The translations under genes were made by a program, and so were the position numbers. A DNA stretch of 64,000 nucleotides, taken from the NCBI RefSeq assembly GCF_029854155.1, contig NZ_CP122958.1:1-64000 (forward strand), in the 5' to 3' direction. How positions within the stretch are numbered: the stretch's first letter is position 1; every line of letters starts with the position of its first letter. Under the pieces are notes generated by a model, which saw only the letters and a list, made by a program, of their open reading frames with translations, was not told where the DNA came from and did no database searches. The DNA is from Methanonatronarchaeum sp. AMET-Sl. Its GTDB lineage: Archaea; Halobacteriota; Methanonatronarchaeia; Methanonatronarchaeales; Methanonatronarchaeaceae. Below are positions 52,728 to 60,791 of this stretch, piece after piece.

Positions 52728-52780
52728 GTGACATCCTCCCCTCTCTGAAAGAAGGGGGTCTCGGCCCTGAATTGAGATAA
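52728..52780 (+). repeat. GTGAC-hairpin family copy upstream of the permease
   Basis: GTGACATCCTCCCCTCTCTG is followed by AAAGAAGGGGGTCTCGGCCC and TGAATTGAGATAA. It aligns with the copy at 59863 through the ends (GTGAC ... GTCTNNGCCCTGA ... GATAA). It sits in the 5' region of the minus-strand permease gene, so it is probably an insertion that altered the leader. Confidence 0.5.
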
Positions 52781-53020
52781 AAGGTTTTTATATTAATCTA
52801 AAAATCTCACAGGCAGTTTAAATGTAAAATCAAAACCCTATTTATTTTTTTGGGAATCCCAATTTTTTAAAAAAAAAACATCCTCTTCCCAGTAAGGAAG
52901 TCTCAGTTTTAAGTTGAAATACAACCGGTTTTTGTTTTAGAGATGCTAATGATTATATTATTTTGATAGTGATATATGTATTAAAAACATTTTTTGTGGG
53001 TTTTTTGTTCGGTGTTTGTC

Positions 53021-53719
53021 ATGCTTGAGGTTAAAAATATTGTAAAGGATTTTGGTTATGTTAGGGCTTTAAATAATGTTAATTTATCTGTAGATGGTTT
53101 TAAAACTGTTTTTGGGCCTAATGGTGCTGGTAAAACCACGTTAATTAAGATATTATCTAGTGTTATGGAGCCTTCTCTAGGTACGGCAATGGTTAATGGT
53201 GTTGATTTAAGGGAGAATCCTGTTGATGTTAGGTCTCAGATTGGGGTTGTTTCGCATCAATCTTATTTCTATGGTAAGTTGACATGTGAGGAGAATTTAA
53301 GGTTTTATGCTGGTATGTATGGTGTGGATAAAGACAGGCGTGTTAGGGAGCTTTTATCTAAAGTTGGTTTGTTGAGTAGGGGTTTGGATAAGGTTGAGGA
53401 TTTTAGTAGGGGGATGGAGCAAAGACTATCTATTGCAAGGGCTTTGCTTCATGATCCTCCGATTCTCTTGTTAGATGAACCCTATACGGGGCTAGATCTT
53501 CAGGCCAGTGAGATGTTGAGAGATACCTTATCTGACCTAGATGGTAAAACAGTCTTGATGACTACACATAACATCCAGAGAGGTCTTGAGTTATCTGATT
53601 CTATCTCAATACTTATCGATGGCGAAGTTGTATTCGATAAAAATAAGGATGAAATAGATTTGGATAGTTTCCCAAGTATCTATCGGTCATCGCTTAAAGG
53701 AGATCTTAGTATGGATTAG
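53021..53719 (+). CDS. ccmA: Haem ABC exporter ATP-binding subunit CcmA
   Basis: ABC ATPase of 232 residues from ATG 53021 (an upstream start would add nine residues). Walker [10 protein letters not shown] (32-40), Q-loop in [16 protein letters not shown], signature [15 protein letters not shown], Walker [14 protein letters not shown] and switch His in TTHNIQRG are all intact. The short [21 protein letters not shown] segment is typical of CcmA/DrrA-type ATPases. It is separated from ccmB/ccmC. The MITE is inserted six bases after its stop. Confidence 0.8.
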   Translation: MLEVKNIVKDFGYVRALNNVNLSVDGFKTVFGPNGAGKTTLIKILSSVMEPSLGTAMVNGVDLRENPVDVRSQIGVVSHQSYFYGKLTCEENLRFYAGMYGVDKDRRVRELLSKVGLLSRGLDKVEDFSRGMEQRLSIARALLHDPPILLLDEPYTGLDLQASEMLRDTLSDLDGKTVLMTTHNIQRGLELSDSISILIDGEVVFDKNKDEIDLDSFPSIYRSSLKGDLSMD

Positions 53720-53725
53720 TTCTAC

Positions 53726-53875
53726 AGATGAGAAGGGATAGTGCCTTGGAGCTTGTGGACGGCTCTTCCGTTAACCACTCCACCGTTCGAGAAGATACGT
53801 TCGATGGTTGAACTGGGAGTATTAGCAGTTAACCCACGGGAAAAAGCCTCGGAGCTCAACCCCGAAGCAGTTCAC
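53726..53875 (+). mobile_element. 150-bp MITE derived from the IS605 element (LE+RE, no genes)
   Basis: Starts AGATGAGAAGGGATAGTGCC after TCTAC (53721-53725), matching the LE of the element at 54621-56642. From about 53757 it matches the RE side of that element at high identity, including CCACTCCACCGTTCGAGA, AACTGGGAGTATTAGCAGTT, GCCTCGGAGCTC and the final GTTCAC. The tnpA, RHH and tnpB interior is missing. It is in inverted orientation relative to the full copy. It should be mobile in trans through TnpA and may also yield a short RNA with the IS omega-RNA scaffold. Confidence 0.75.
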
Positions 53876-53939
53876 TTTCATTTTCAATTCACTCTCTTGG
53901 AAATCAATTTTTAGTTTTAAGTCAGATCTTTTTTTGATT

Positions 53940-54674
53940 ATGTTTAGTACTGGATTTGAAAGGCTTGATAGTTTTCTCGATCCCTCTCCATTTAGTTGCG
54001 GTAATCTGGTTTTGTTTCGTGGAGATGGATGTATGGATGTTTTTTATAGGTTTGTTGCCTGTAACGCTGGCTATAGTGTTATAGTGGATGGAGGTGGTTG
54101 TATCAATCCATATCTGATTGGAGAGGCGGGAGATGAGTTAGGGCTTAGCAGGGAGAGTGTGCTACAGGTTCCGGTGTCCAGGGCCTTCACCACGTACCAA
54201 ATCAGTGGGATAATAGATAATCTATGGAGCCAGGACTTCAGGGTTGTTTGTTTTCTAGAGCCCTTTGATCTATTTAGAGATGAGGAAATCGATGAAAAAG
54301 AGAGTATGGGGGTTTTAAGGAATTGTTTATCTGAGCTACAGAAGATCTGTATCGATAAAAACGCTGTCTCAGTGATGTTTTCCCTAAATGGGATAGGTTG
54401 CTTTAGTGAGGTTTTGAGTAATTTTTTAGATGATGTTGTTGAAATCCAGGAAAGCAAGGGTTGTTTTGAAGTTTATTGGAGGGATATGGTTAGGAGTTTT
54501 TGTCCATCCTTAGATAGGCATCAAACAACTATCGATAGGTATGTAGAGGTTGAGGGGGTCAGGGAATTTAGTTTTCCATTTGAGGCTCAAAGAAGGTTAA
54601 GTCATTTTATAGAGGTCGATGTGAACTACCTCGGGGTCGAGCTCCGAGGCTTCTTCCCGTGGATTAACTGCTAA
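53940..54674 (+). CDS. RecA/RadB-like protein with degenerate P-loop; C-terminal tail altered by IS605
   Basis: MFSTGFERLDSFLD resembles the start of RadB/KaiC-type RecA-fold proteins, but the P-loop position reads LFRGDGCMDVF and lacks GKT/S. VVCFLEPFDLF could be the Walker B strand. ATPase activity is therefore doubtful. The IS605 right end starts at 54621. The last 17 residues and the stop come from the IS, replacing seven host residues (VDMTHLK, now at 56643) and a host stop. The rest is intact, so the protein may still function. Lies directly upstream of the polB fragment. Family assignment is tentative. Confidence 0.45.
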   Translation: MFSTGFERLDSFLDPSPFSCGNLVLFRGDGCMDVFYRFVACNAGYSVIVDGGGCINPYLIGEAGDELGLSRESVLQVPVSRAFTTYQISGIIDNLWSQDFRVVCFLEPFDLFRDEEIDEKESMGVLRNCLSELQKICIDKNAVSVMFSLNGIGCFSEVLSNFLDDVVEIQESKGCFEVYWRDMVRSFCPSLDRHQTTIDRYVEVEGVREFSFPFEAQRRLSHFIEVDVNYLGVELRGFFPWINC

Positions 54675-54780
54675 TACTCCCAGTTCCACCATCGACCGTA
54701 TTGTCTCGAACGGTGGAGTGGGTCACGGACGGCTGGTTCACACAGCCCGATGCCGACTGTCGCAACTCTCCAGTACGAAT
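54621..54780 (-). ncRNA. Predicted omega-RNA region at the IS605 right end
   Basis: In IS605 systems the TnpB guide RNA comes from the 3' end of tnpB and the RE, with the guide just outside the RE. Here the tnpB 3' end overlaps the conserved block shared with the MITE (54640-54750), which argues for selection on RNA structure. The guide would be read on the minus strand from host bases 54605-54620 (ATCGACCTCTATAAAA). The TAM would be TCTAC. Expression is unproven. Confidence 0.4.
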
Positions 54781-55956
54781 CACTGGGAGTGTATAGAGGG
54801 TCGGCACATTCCAATCAACTTCTGCTTCCGCAACGCCTTTCACAGCGATATTGACGCCTGCATTCCTATCCGAATGGTCTTGATGACTACACTCTAGACA
54901 TTTGAATCGCTTCCGCTTCCGATTCGCCTTCTCAGCGTACCCGCACATTGAACACCGTTGCGACGTGTACTCAGGGTTAATCCACGCTACTGGAATCCCT
55001 TCGAACGCTGCCTTGTACGAGACGAACGATTGAATCAGATTGAATGGCAAGTGATGTAGGCGTCGGTTCATTCGAGTACCATAGTCGATGTTCTCACGCA
55101 TCTCCTTGAGGTCTTCAAGGACGATACATGGGTGTTCGAACTGCTGGCACCACTCTATGACTTGCCGTGACAATTTGTGCGTCTTATCGTTCACGAATCG
55201 CTTCTCCTTGTCTCCAAGTGCATGGAAAACACTATTTTTCTCGGCGTTTTGAACTCGCTTTCGGATTGTGAAGTACCGATGGCGTTCGAACTTGATTTCA
55301 GGGAACTCGATAACAATTGAGTCTTGGACTCCTTCTTCTGTGAGGGCGGAAAGAGCGACGTTATCTTCGTTCACATCGAGTCCGATTAGGGTTTTGCTGT
55401 CTTGCTGGTCTCGAATCGTCAGCTCTTCGTTAGTAATGTTCACGTGGAGTTCAGGCTTTTCGTCATGGTATATAACTTCACTTGTACCAATACTCCACTC
55501 ATCACTTTGAAGTGCCGTGCGGAGTAGGTTGAGGTGTTGGTCACTCCCATTGAGGGTTCCTTTGACGTGCTTGTACGGCTTCGCACTAACACGGAACTTG
55601 ACGCACCCATCATCAGCGAGCGACAGGTTGTAGCCTTCTTCGTAGTTCGACCGAAGCGGATACGATCCATCCTTGGTGTGACTGGGTTTTCCGAAGTCGT
55701 CGTACTCGTAATAATTCTCCATCGCCCCCAGTGCCTTTGCAACGATTCGCTGTGCTGTATTCTTCACAAGGTCGAATTTCTCGGCTACGATGTCATCAAT
55801 ATCGTCCCAGTCTTCACCTTGCTTAGCGAGTTGGATGGTTTCGTTATAGGCTTTTCTTGCTTCAAGCGTTCCATCGTACAGCACTCCCTCGTTGCCACTC
55901 TCGATGTCCATTTGAAAGTCAAGAGTTTTCGTGAGAGGTTGCTGTTTTCGAGTCAT
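54664..55956 (-). CDS. tnpB: TnpB, RNA-guided nuclease of IS605
   Basis: A 430-residue protein with intact RuvC-like site: Asp in LIGLDVNEDNVAL, Glu in CIVLEDLKEMREN, Asp in DHSDRNAGVNIAVKG. The C-terminal zinc finger is CSMCGYAEKANRKRKRFKCLEC. The N-terminal helical/wedge part has EARKAYNETIQLAKQGEDWDD. The last ~35 residues overlap the omega-RNA/RE region. ATG at 55954-55956 lies six bases after the RHH gene stop, so the two may be co-translated. Active in principle. Confidence 0.9.
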   Translation of the reverse strand: MTRKQQPLTKTLDFQMDIESGNEGVLYDGTLEARKAYNETIQLAKQGEDWDDIDDIVAEKFDLVKNTAQRIVAKALGAMENYYEYDDFGKPSHTKDGSYPLRSNYEEGYNLSLADDGCVKFRVSAKPYKHVKGTLNGSDQHLNLLRTALQSDEWSIGTSEVIYHDEKPELHVNITNEELTIRDQQDSKTLIGLDVNEDNVALSALTEEGVQDSIVIEFPEIKFERHRYFTIRKRVQNAEKNSVFHALGDKEKRFVNDKTHKLSRQVIEWCQQFEHPCIVLEDLKEMRENIDYGTRMNRRLHHLPFNLIQSFVSYKAAFEGIPVAWINPEYTSQRCSMCGYAEKANRKRKRFKCLECSHQDHSDRNAGVNIAVKGVAEAEVDWNVPTLYTLPVIRTGELRQSASGCVNQPSVTHSTVRDNTVDGGTGSISS

Positions 55957-55962
55957 GGGTAG

Positions 55963-56103
55963 TTACTCTTCGTTATTTGGTTGAACGTGTCTGTAGTGCA
56001 GGATGAGCGTTCGAAGTACGCTATCGAAGCTCTTGTGGTCTTCATCCTCTTTTATTTCTTCGAGGTCTTCATGCACTTTATCGGAGATATTCAGTTGCGT
56101 CAT
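55963..56103 (-). CDS. 46-residue RHH protein within the IS605 element
   Basis: Reads MTQLNISDKVHEDLEEIKED then a helix (FDSVLRTLILHYRHV). The basic/hydrophobic N-terminal strand, two helices and size suggest a CopG/RHH-type DNA-binding protein. It sits between tnpA and tnpB, six bases before tnpB on the same strand. Likely an auto-regulator of the tnpA/tnpB divergent promoters at 56104-56187. Small RHH genes accompany related haloarchaeal IS elements. Confidence 0.65.
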   Translation of the reverse strand: MTQLNISDKVHEDLEEIKEDEDHKSFDSVLRTLILHYRHVQPNNEE

Positions 56104-56187
56104 GACACATACTTTATGTTGAACTGTTATATATTTTGCGGATATATCTAAGAAATACTATTAGTATTTTAACAAATAATTATATGT

Positions 56188-56586
56188 ATGTCAGAGAACC
56201 GTTCGAACCATACAGTATACAATATCAACTATCACTTCGTCTGGTGTCCGAAGTATCGACACTCGGTGTTAGAAGAAGTCGAAACCACTATTGAGAATAG
56301 TATTCGGACGGTGTGTTCCGAGTATGAATATGATATACGCTCATTACACATCTCTCCCGACCATGTTCACTTATTCGTCTCTGCTCACCCAAAACACTCA
56401 CCGAGCAAGATGATTCGAGTGTTGAAAAGCATCACAGCAAGAGACGCATGGAAGAATCACGAGGATTTGTTAGAAGAGTATTTCTGGGGTGGTGGGTTTT
56501 GGGAAGAATCCTATTACGTTGGAACAGCTGGTAATGTTTCAAGTACAGTAATTCAGAAGCATATCAATCATTCCGAACATGTGTAG
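56188..56586 (+). CDS. tnpA: TnpA, Y1 HUH transposase of IS605
   Basis: A 132-residue single-strand DNA transposase. [18 protein letters not shown] is the N-terminal strand, [20 protein letters not shown] holds the HUH pair, and the catalytic tyrosine is in [22 protein letters not shown]. Length is normal and the frame is intact. It diverges from the RHH-tnpB pair and runs towards the LE, as in the IS605 subgroup. Confidence 0.93.
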   Translation: MSENRSNHTVYNINYHFVWCPKYRHSVLEEVETTIENSIRTVCSEYEYDIRSLHISPDHVHLFVSAHPKHSPSKMIRVLKSITARDAWKNHEDLLEEYFWGGGFWEESYYVGTAGNVSSTVIQKHINHSEHV

Positions 56587-56649
56587 GGTGGACGGGATTC
56601 ACCCTCGGGGTCAAGCCCCGAGGCACTCTCCCTCTACCGCCTGTAGACA

Positions 56650-57118
56650 TGACACACCTAAAATAATAAAAGAATTTCAAAAAGAAGTTCTAGAACTACT
56701 TAAAAAAGCGGATACGATAAAAGAATATAGAAAAAAACAACTAGAAGCCCTAGAACTCCTAGAAAAATACAAAAAACAGATAAAACAAGGTTGTATATCA
56801 AGAGAAAAACTTGCATATACCTCAAAACCATCTAAAAAAATAGAAGACTACAAAACAATGAATAGAAACAAGGCCGCGTTAATAAAATACAGAGATAAAG
56901 GCAGTGAAATAAAACCTGGAAAAAAAATCAAATACATAATCAGAAATTCAAACCTAAAAAACAGAGATAAAATAGCATTAGTAGAACAAGAAAGCCCTAT
57001 CGACATAAACCACTACACCAAATTATTGGAGCGCGCATACCAAACCCTCCAACCAAACCAAACCAAAAAAATAAAAAATAAAAAAATAAGACAATGCGAT
57101 ATAGAGGCAAACTACTAA
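56650..57118 (+). pseudogene. polB: C-terminal fragment of family-B DNA polymerase
   Basis: The frame reading [19 protein letters not shown], an EKYKK coiled region, [40 protein letters not shown] and [19 protein letters not shown] matches the thumb/C-terminal part of archaeal PolB (about 155 residues). The exonuclease and palm domains are absent: upstream DNA encodes the RecA-like gene in another frame, and joining across the IS gives a stop 13 codons before RHDTP with no ATG/GTG/TTG. The visible ATG at 56579 belongs to the tnpA end. It is thus a remnant, or a split subunit using an unusual start (split PolB genes exist in Methanothermobacter). Confidence 0.55.
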
Positions 57119-57126
57119 TCTACCTA

Positions 57127-57714
57127 TTAGTTTTCTTGAGAACCATTAGTTTTCTTAAGAAGCCAAGCAATATTTTTACCTAGATCCTTCATAGTCTCCA
57201 TACCCTCATCATCTTCTGACACTTCACCTTTCTCACCACCCATACCAAGGTTCCAATAACTTGAGCCAACGACAAACATCTCATTGATCAAGAAAAAATG
57301 GTTTATAGAATCCAAGGTATGTATAGAGCCCGCTCTTCTAACAGCTGAAACACTTGCACCAACTTTTCTACGTAAGAAATTATCGTTAGCAGAACAGACA
57401 TATCCGGCTCTATCGATAAGTGCTTTTGTTTCCGAGGTTAAGTCGGAGTAGTATGTTGGAGAACCGATGATAATACAGTCGGCCTCAGCCATTTTACCAA
57501 TACACTTATTAACTATATCATCATCGATAACACATTTCATGTCTTTGTTATCGAAACATTTCAAACAGGCAGTACACCCTCTAACTTGCTTCCCACCAAC
57601 CTGAATCAACTCACAATCAATACCTCTGTCTCTAAGTTCATCAAAAACCTTCTCAATTAAAATCTTAGTGTTTCCATCGCTACGAGGACTTCCATTAAAA
57701 CCCAGAGCTTTCAA
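57127..57714 (-). CDS. Iron-sulfur flavoprotein/NADPH-dependent FMN reductase-like
   Basis: Flavodoxin-fold protein of ~195 residues. [26 protein letters not shown] is the FMN phosphate loop; [21 protein letters not shown] has the closely spaced cysteines of iron-sulfur flavoproteins; [25 protein letters not shown] is the second FMN segment. I prefer the TTG at 57714, with GGTG upstream, over 57726. An electron carrier or reductase of unknown partner. The last residues lie in a short duplicated sequence (AAGAAAACTAA repeated). Confidence 0.75.
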   Translation of the reverse strand: MKALGFNGSPRSDGNTKILIEKVFDELRDRGIDCELIQVGGKQVRGCTACLKCFDNKDMKCVIDDDIVNKCIGKMAEADCIIIGSPTYYSDLTSETKALIDRAGYVCSANDNFLRRKVGASVSAVRRAGSIHTLDSINHFFLINEMFVVGSSYWNLGMGGEKGEVSEDDEGMETMKDLGKNIAWLLKKTNGSQEN

Positions 57715-57857
57715 TATAAACACCAAAAAACCAATACAACCGGAAAAACCATTAGTTTTTCCAAAAAAACTATATTTTCAGAAAAAACGATTGATGTTCA
57801 GACTGCTCCAAACAACCTAAAGTATAGAGGGGTATTGGGGGTTGTGTTATATTTTTG

Positions 57858-58571
57858 TTATATGAATCTGGGTGTTTTTTCTCTATATTTTTGATATAAA
57901 TGTGGGTTATCGATGGATTGCATCACCTCTTTCTCTTCATCGATCGTTAGTTTATAGTAGAAATATATTAAGACTGGTAGCATAGCTAAGGTTAGTAGTG
58001 AAGGCCAGTGGATAAACCATCCAACTGCGATTAATATTATACCTAGGTATTGTGGGTGGCGGGAATAACGATATACTCCGTTTGTTACAAGCTCTTTTTG
58101 TTTTATGTTTTTATATAAGGTGATCCAGCCTAGAATGACTATAATCATTCCTATGAGGCTTATTATCATTCCAACAATCTTCCAGAAGGTCATAGATAGA
58201 GATTGACCCAGGAATGTAAAGGAGAATATAATTTCTTGTGTTGGTGGTGCTCCTCCAGGTGAGATAGCGGCTGCAGATGAGATATAGACTGTTAATGGAA
58301 CACCGTACATTTCGATAAATAGTGAAACTATGAAGGCTGTGTATATCCCCATTGATTTCCATTCAATTTTCTTCCTGAAAGAAAGAGGTAACAAAAAGAC
58401 AAGGAAAACACCAATGTTGAGTAAAACGAGGTCCCAACGACCTTGGACCACCATGGATTCAACATGACCCATCATAAACCAATGTGCATGCTCATAAAAA
58501 GACGGGAGTGACAATAAGGCCAGTAAGGCCAATACAATAAATCCAGTTCTACGCCAATTAGGCCAGTCCAT
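57858..58571 (-). CDS. ICMT/PEMT-like integral membrane methyltransferase
   Basis: A 237-residue membrane protein with about six hydrophobic segments. The C-terminal signature [27 protein letters not shown] and the final [26 protein letters not shown] are typical of the isoprenylcysteine/phospholipid methyltransferase superfamily, which methylates lipids or thiols using SAM. Substrate unknown. Monocistronic, divergent from the sulfatase-fold gene. Confidence 0.75.
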   Translation of the reverse strand: MDWPNWRRTGFIVLALLALLSLPSFYEHAHWFMMGHVESMVVQGRWDLVLLNIGVFLVFLLPLSFRKKIEWKSMGIYTAFIVSLFIEMYGVPLTVYISSAAAISPGGAPPTQEIIFSFTFLGQSLSMTFWKIVGMIISLIGMIIVILGWITLYKNIKQKELVTNGVYRYSRHPQYLGIILIAVGWFIHWPSLLTLAMLPVLIYFYYKLTIDEEKEVMQSIDNPHLYQKYREKTPRFI

Positions 58572-58717
58572 TTTCTTTAAAACCTATAAAGGAATTGTTT
58601 TGTATTAATATTGGTTTTATTTATATTTCAATATTTTATTTTTTCATTTTTTATGGGAGGGGGTTTTTTAGTAAAATAAGTATTTAGTTTTAGTAGGTTT
58701 ATCGGGTTTGATGTTTT

Positions 58718-59866
58718 ATGAATGTTGTTGTTTTGGTTGTTGACACTGTTAGGAGGGATCGTCTGTCTCTTTATAACCGTGATATCGATTTCACTCCTAA
58801 TTTTTTACGGTTTTCAAAATCTTCTGATGTTTATTTGAATGCTTTTAGTCAGGCCCCTTGGAGTTTTCCGTCACAACTTTCATTTCTTTCCGGTTTATAT
58901 CCATGGCAACATCAAGGGAATCAATTAAAGCCATTTCTAGGTGATGAAGTTGATTTATTACCTGTTAAGTTGAAGGATGAGGGATATTTTACATCTATTA
59001 TTCATAATAACACTTGGTTAACTCCAATTACTGGGGTTACCAAGGATTTTGACGAAGAAAGAACTATATCTAATAAGTCTAAGTATCTGCATAGTTTTTG
59101 GAAATGGTTAGGGAAAAATAATTTAAATAATGTTCAAAGGAAATTGATTTTGTCTTCCTCTAAACTTAATTTACTCAATACATCTAAAGATAGATATGGT
59201 GTTTTAGATCAAATTAAATCAATAAAACGTTTTTTAGAGAGCCATAGTGAACGAGATTTTTTTTGTTATATTAATTTGGTTGAATCACATTATCCATATA
59301 ATCCACCGGAGAAATACAAAAAAAGACATGGTGTGAATCTTGATGTTGGGGATTTAAAGTCGATGCCTTTAGAGTATGGAGGAAAGATTTTTGAGGAGGA
59401 GTTGGAGGTATTGAATCGTCTTTATAATGCTGAAATTGATTTTCTTGACGACCTGTTCGGTAAAGTTTTAGGTCTATTTAAGGAGTATGGGGTTTATGAA
59501 GATAGTTTGTTCATTGTTTTCTCCGACCATGGTGAGTTGATTGGTGAAGAAGGTAAGTTTGGACATCATTTTTCCACAAATAAACACTTGATAAATGTTC
59601 CCTTAATGATTAAGAGACCAGGTGATGATGGAGAGGTTATCAAAGATGTTATTGAATTAAGAGAGATCTACTCTATGATTTTAAGGGAGGTTGGAGTTAA
59701 CCATCTGGATAATAATAAATTAATGGATGGTTATGCCTGTGGGATGTATGAAAAACCAGTCATATATAAAGAAAAACTTGACTCATTCTACGATTATTGT
59801 TTGAGTGATGTTTTTTATTTCGCTACTGAGAATGATGTTTGCAGAGTTAATAAGTCTGTGAAGTGA
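58718..59866 (+). CDS. Sulfatase/alkaline-phosphatase superfamily hydrolase
   Basis: A 382-residue protein: VVLVVDTVRRDRL (metal Asp), APWSFPSQLSFLSGLYPWQHQG (nucleophile position, Ser49 rather than Cys), and VFSDHGELIGEEGKFGHHF (metal Asp/His). Ser at the nucleophile fits the haloarchaeal-type sulfatase-like group; phosphodi- or sulfo-ester hydrolysis or lipid/sugar phosphotransfer are possible. No signal peptide is seen. The stop codon TGA lies inside the GTGAC start of the hairpin repeat, so the C-terminus may have been set by that insertion. Confidence 0.75.
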   Translation: MNVVVLVVDTVRRDRLSLYNRDIDFTPNFLRFSKSSDVYLNAFSQAPWSFPSQLSFLSGLYPWQHQGNQLKPFLGDEVDLLPVKLKDEGYFTSIIHNNTWLTPITGVTKDFDEERTISNKSKYLHSFWKWLGKNNLNNVQRKLILSSSKLNLLNTSKDRYGVLDQIKSIKRFLESHSERDFFCYINLVESHYPYNPPEKYKKRHGVNLDVGDLKSMPLEYGGKIFEEELEVLNRLYNAEIDFLDDLFGKVLGLFKEYGVYEDSLFIVFSDHGELIGEEGKFGHHFSTNKHLINVPLMIKRPGDDGEVIKDVIELREIYSMILREVGVNHLDNNKLMDGYACGMYEKPVIYKEKLDSFYDYCLSDVFYFATENDVCRVNKSVK

Positions 59867-59909
59867 CCTCTCCCTAAAGAGGAGGGGTCTTAGCCCTGAG
59901 TCGGGATAA
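59863..59909 (+). repeat. GTGAC-hairpin family copy overlapping the sulfatase stop
   Basis: GTGACCTCTCCCTAAAGAGG is followed by AGGGGTCTTAGCCCTGAG and TCGGGATAA. Best example of the family. It overlaps the stop codon of the upstream gene by four bases and lies between convergent genes, so it could end transcription. Confidence 0.55.
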
Positions 59910-59948
59910 TTTAGTTTGTTATTGTTTTGTTGTTTTCTGTGTTTTTTG

Positions 59949-60791
59949 TTAGTTTTTGAGTTTTTTCCATGTTTTTTTGATTTTTTTGGTTATTTCTGTG
60001 TCTGTGTATTCAGTGATTGGTTGTTTGTTTATCATTGCTTTGGTTGTTAGTTGTGTGTATGGGATTTTTCCTATTACGGGTGTTTTTTGGGTTTTGCATA
60101 TCTCTGTTATTTTTTTGGTGTTTTTTGGGTTTAGGTCGTGTTTGTTTATGCATACTTGTGTTTTGGTTTGAAAGTGTTTTGTTAATTCTATTATTCTTTT
60201 AAGGTCGTGTATTCCGGAGACTGTTGGTTCGGTTACTATTAATGTTTTGTCTGTTGATTTTATTGATGCTATTACTGGGCATCCTATGCCGGGTGATCCA
60301 TCGATTAAGATTGTGTTATTTTTGTTTGCGGTTTTTTGGGCCCATTGTTGGACTTGTGTTACTATTTTTCCTGATGCTTCTTCGCCTGGTTTTAGTTTTG
60401 CGTGTATGAATGGTCCGTATTTTGTTTTTGATTTGTAGATTGTTCCGATTTGTTTGTTTTTCATTTTTATTGCGTTTTCTGGGCATATGTATTCGCAGGC
60501 TGCGCATCCTTCGCATTTTGATTGGTTTATTTCGATTTCTGTGTTTATTGCGTTGAAGTTGCATATTTCTCTGCATTTGCCGCATTTGGTGCATTTATTT
60601 GTTTTGGTTGGTTTTAGGAGTTCTATGTAATTTTTTGTCTCTTTTATTTCTGGATTTAGGAGTATTTGGAGGTTTGGTGAGTCTACGTCGCAGTCTGCGA
60701 GTATTAAGTTTTTTTCTATTGCTGCGAATCCTGCTGTAATGGTTGTTTTTCCTGTGCCTCCTTTTCCTGAGATTATTGTTATTTTTTTCAT
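59949..60791 (-). CDS. MinD-family ATPase with inserted ferredoxin domain (paralogue 2)
   Basis: P-loop ATPase of 280 residues: deviant Walker A SGKGGTGKTT (8-17), ADCDVDSPN and IDGSPGIGCPVIAS for the switch regions. A two-cluster ferredoxin insert carries CTKCGKCREICNF and CEGCAACEYICPE. Such proteins occur with NifX-like and Mrp genes in anaerobic archaea and are thought to handle Fe-S or other metal clusters. Overlaps its upstream paralogue by four bases. Last gene of the cluster; coding strand very A/C-rich. Confidence 0.88.
   Translation of the reverse strand: MKKITIISGKGGTGKTTITAGFAAIEKNLILADCDVDSPNLQILLNPEIKETKNYIELLKPTKTNKCTKCGKCREICNFNAINTEIEINQSKCEGCAACEYICPENAIKMKNKQIGTIYKSKTKYGPFIHAKLKPGEEASGKIVTQVQQWAQKTANKNNTILIDGSPGIGCPVIASIKSTDKTLIVTEPTVSGIHDLKRIIELTKHFQTKTQVCINKHDLNPKNTKKITEICKTQKTPVIGKIPYTQLTTKAMINKQPITEYTDTEITKKIKKTWKKLKN

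Larger units (their letters stand above)
54621..56642 (-). mobile_element. Complete IS605-type element (tnpA, RHH gene, tnpB), 2,022 bp
   Basis: Right end at 54621 (GTTCAC on the minus strand, next to hairpin CCTCGGAGCTCGACCCCGAGG-like sequence). Left end at 56642 (AGGCGGTAG on the minus strand, with hairpin CCTCGGGG/CCCCGAGG at 56603-56623). TCTAC lies outside the LE (56643-56647 as GTAGA). No target duplication, as expected. Removing it joins GAGGTCGAT to GTAGACATG and restores the reading frame of the RecA-like gene. GC content and codon use are higher than the host, pointing to import from a haloarchaeal-type source. tnpA and tnpB diverge. Confidence 0.85.
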
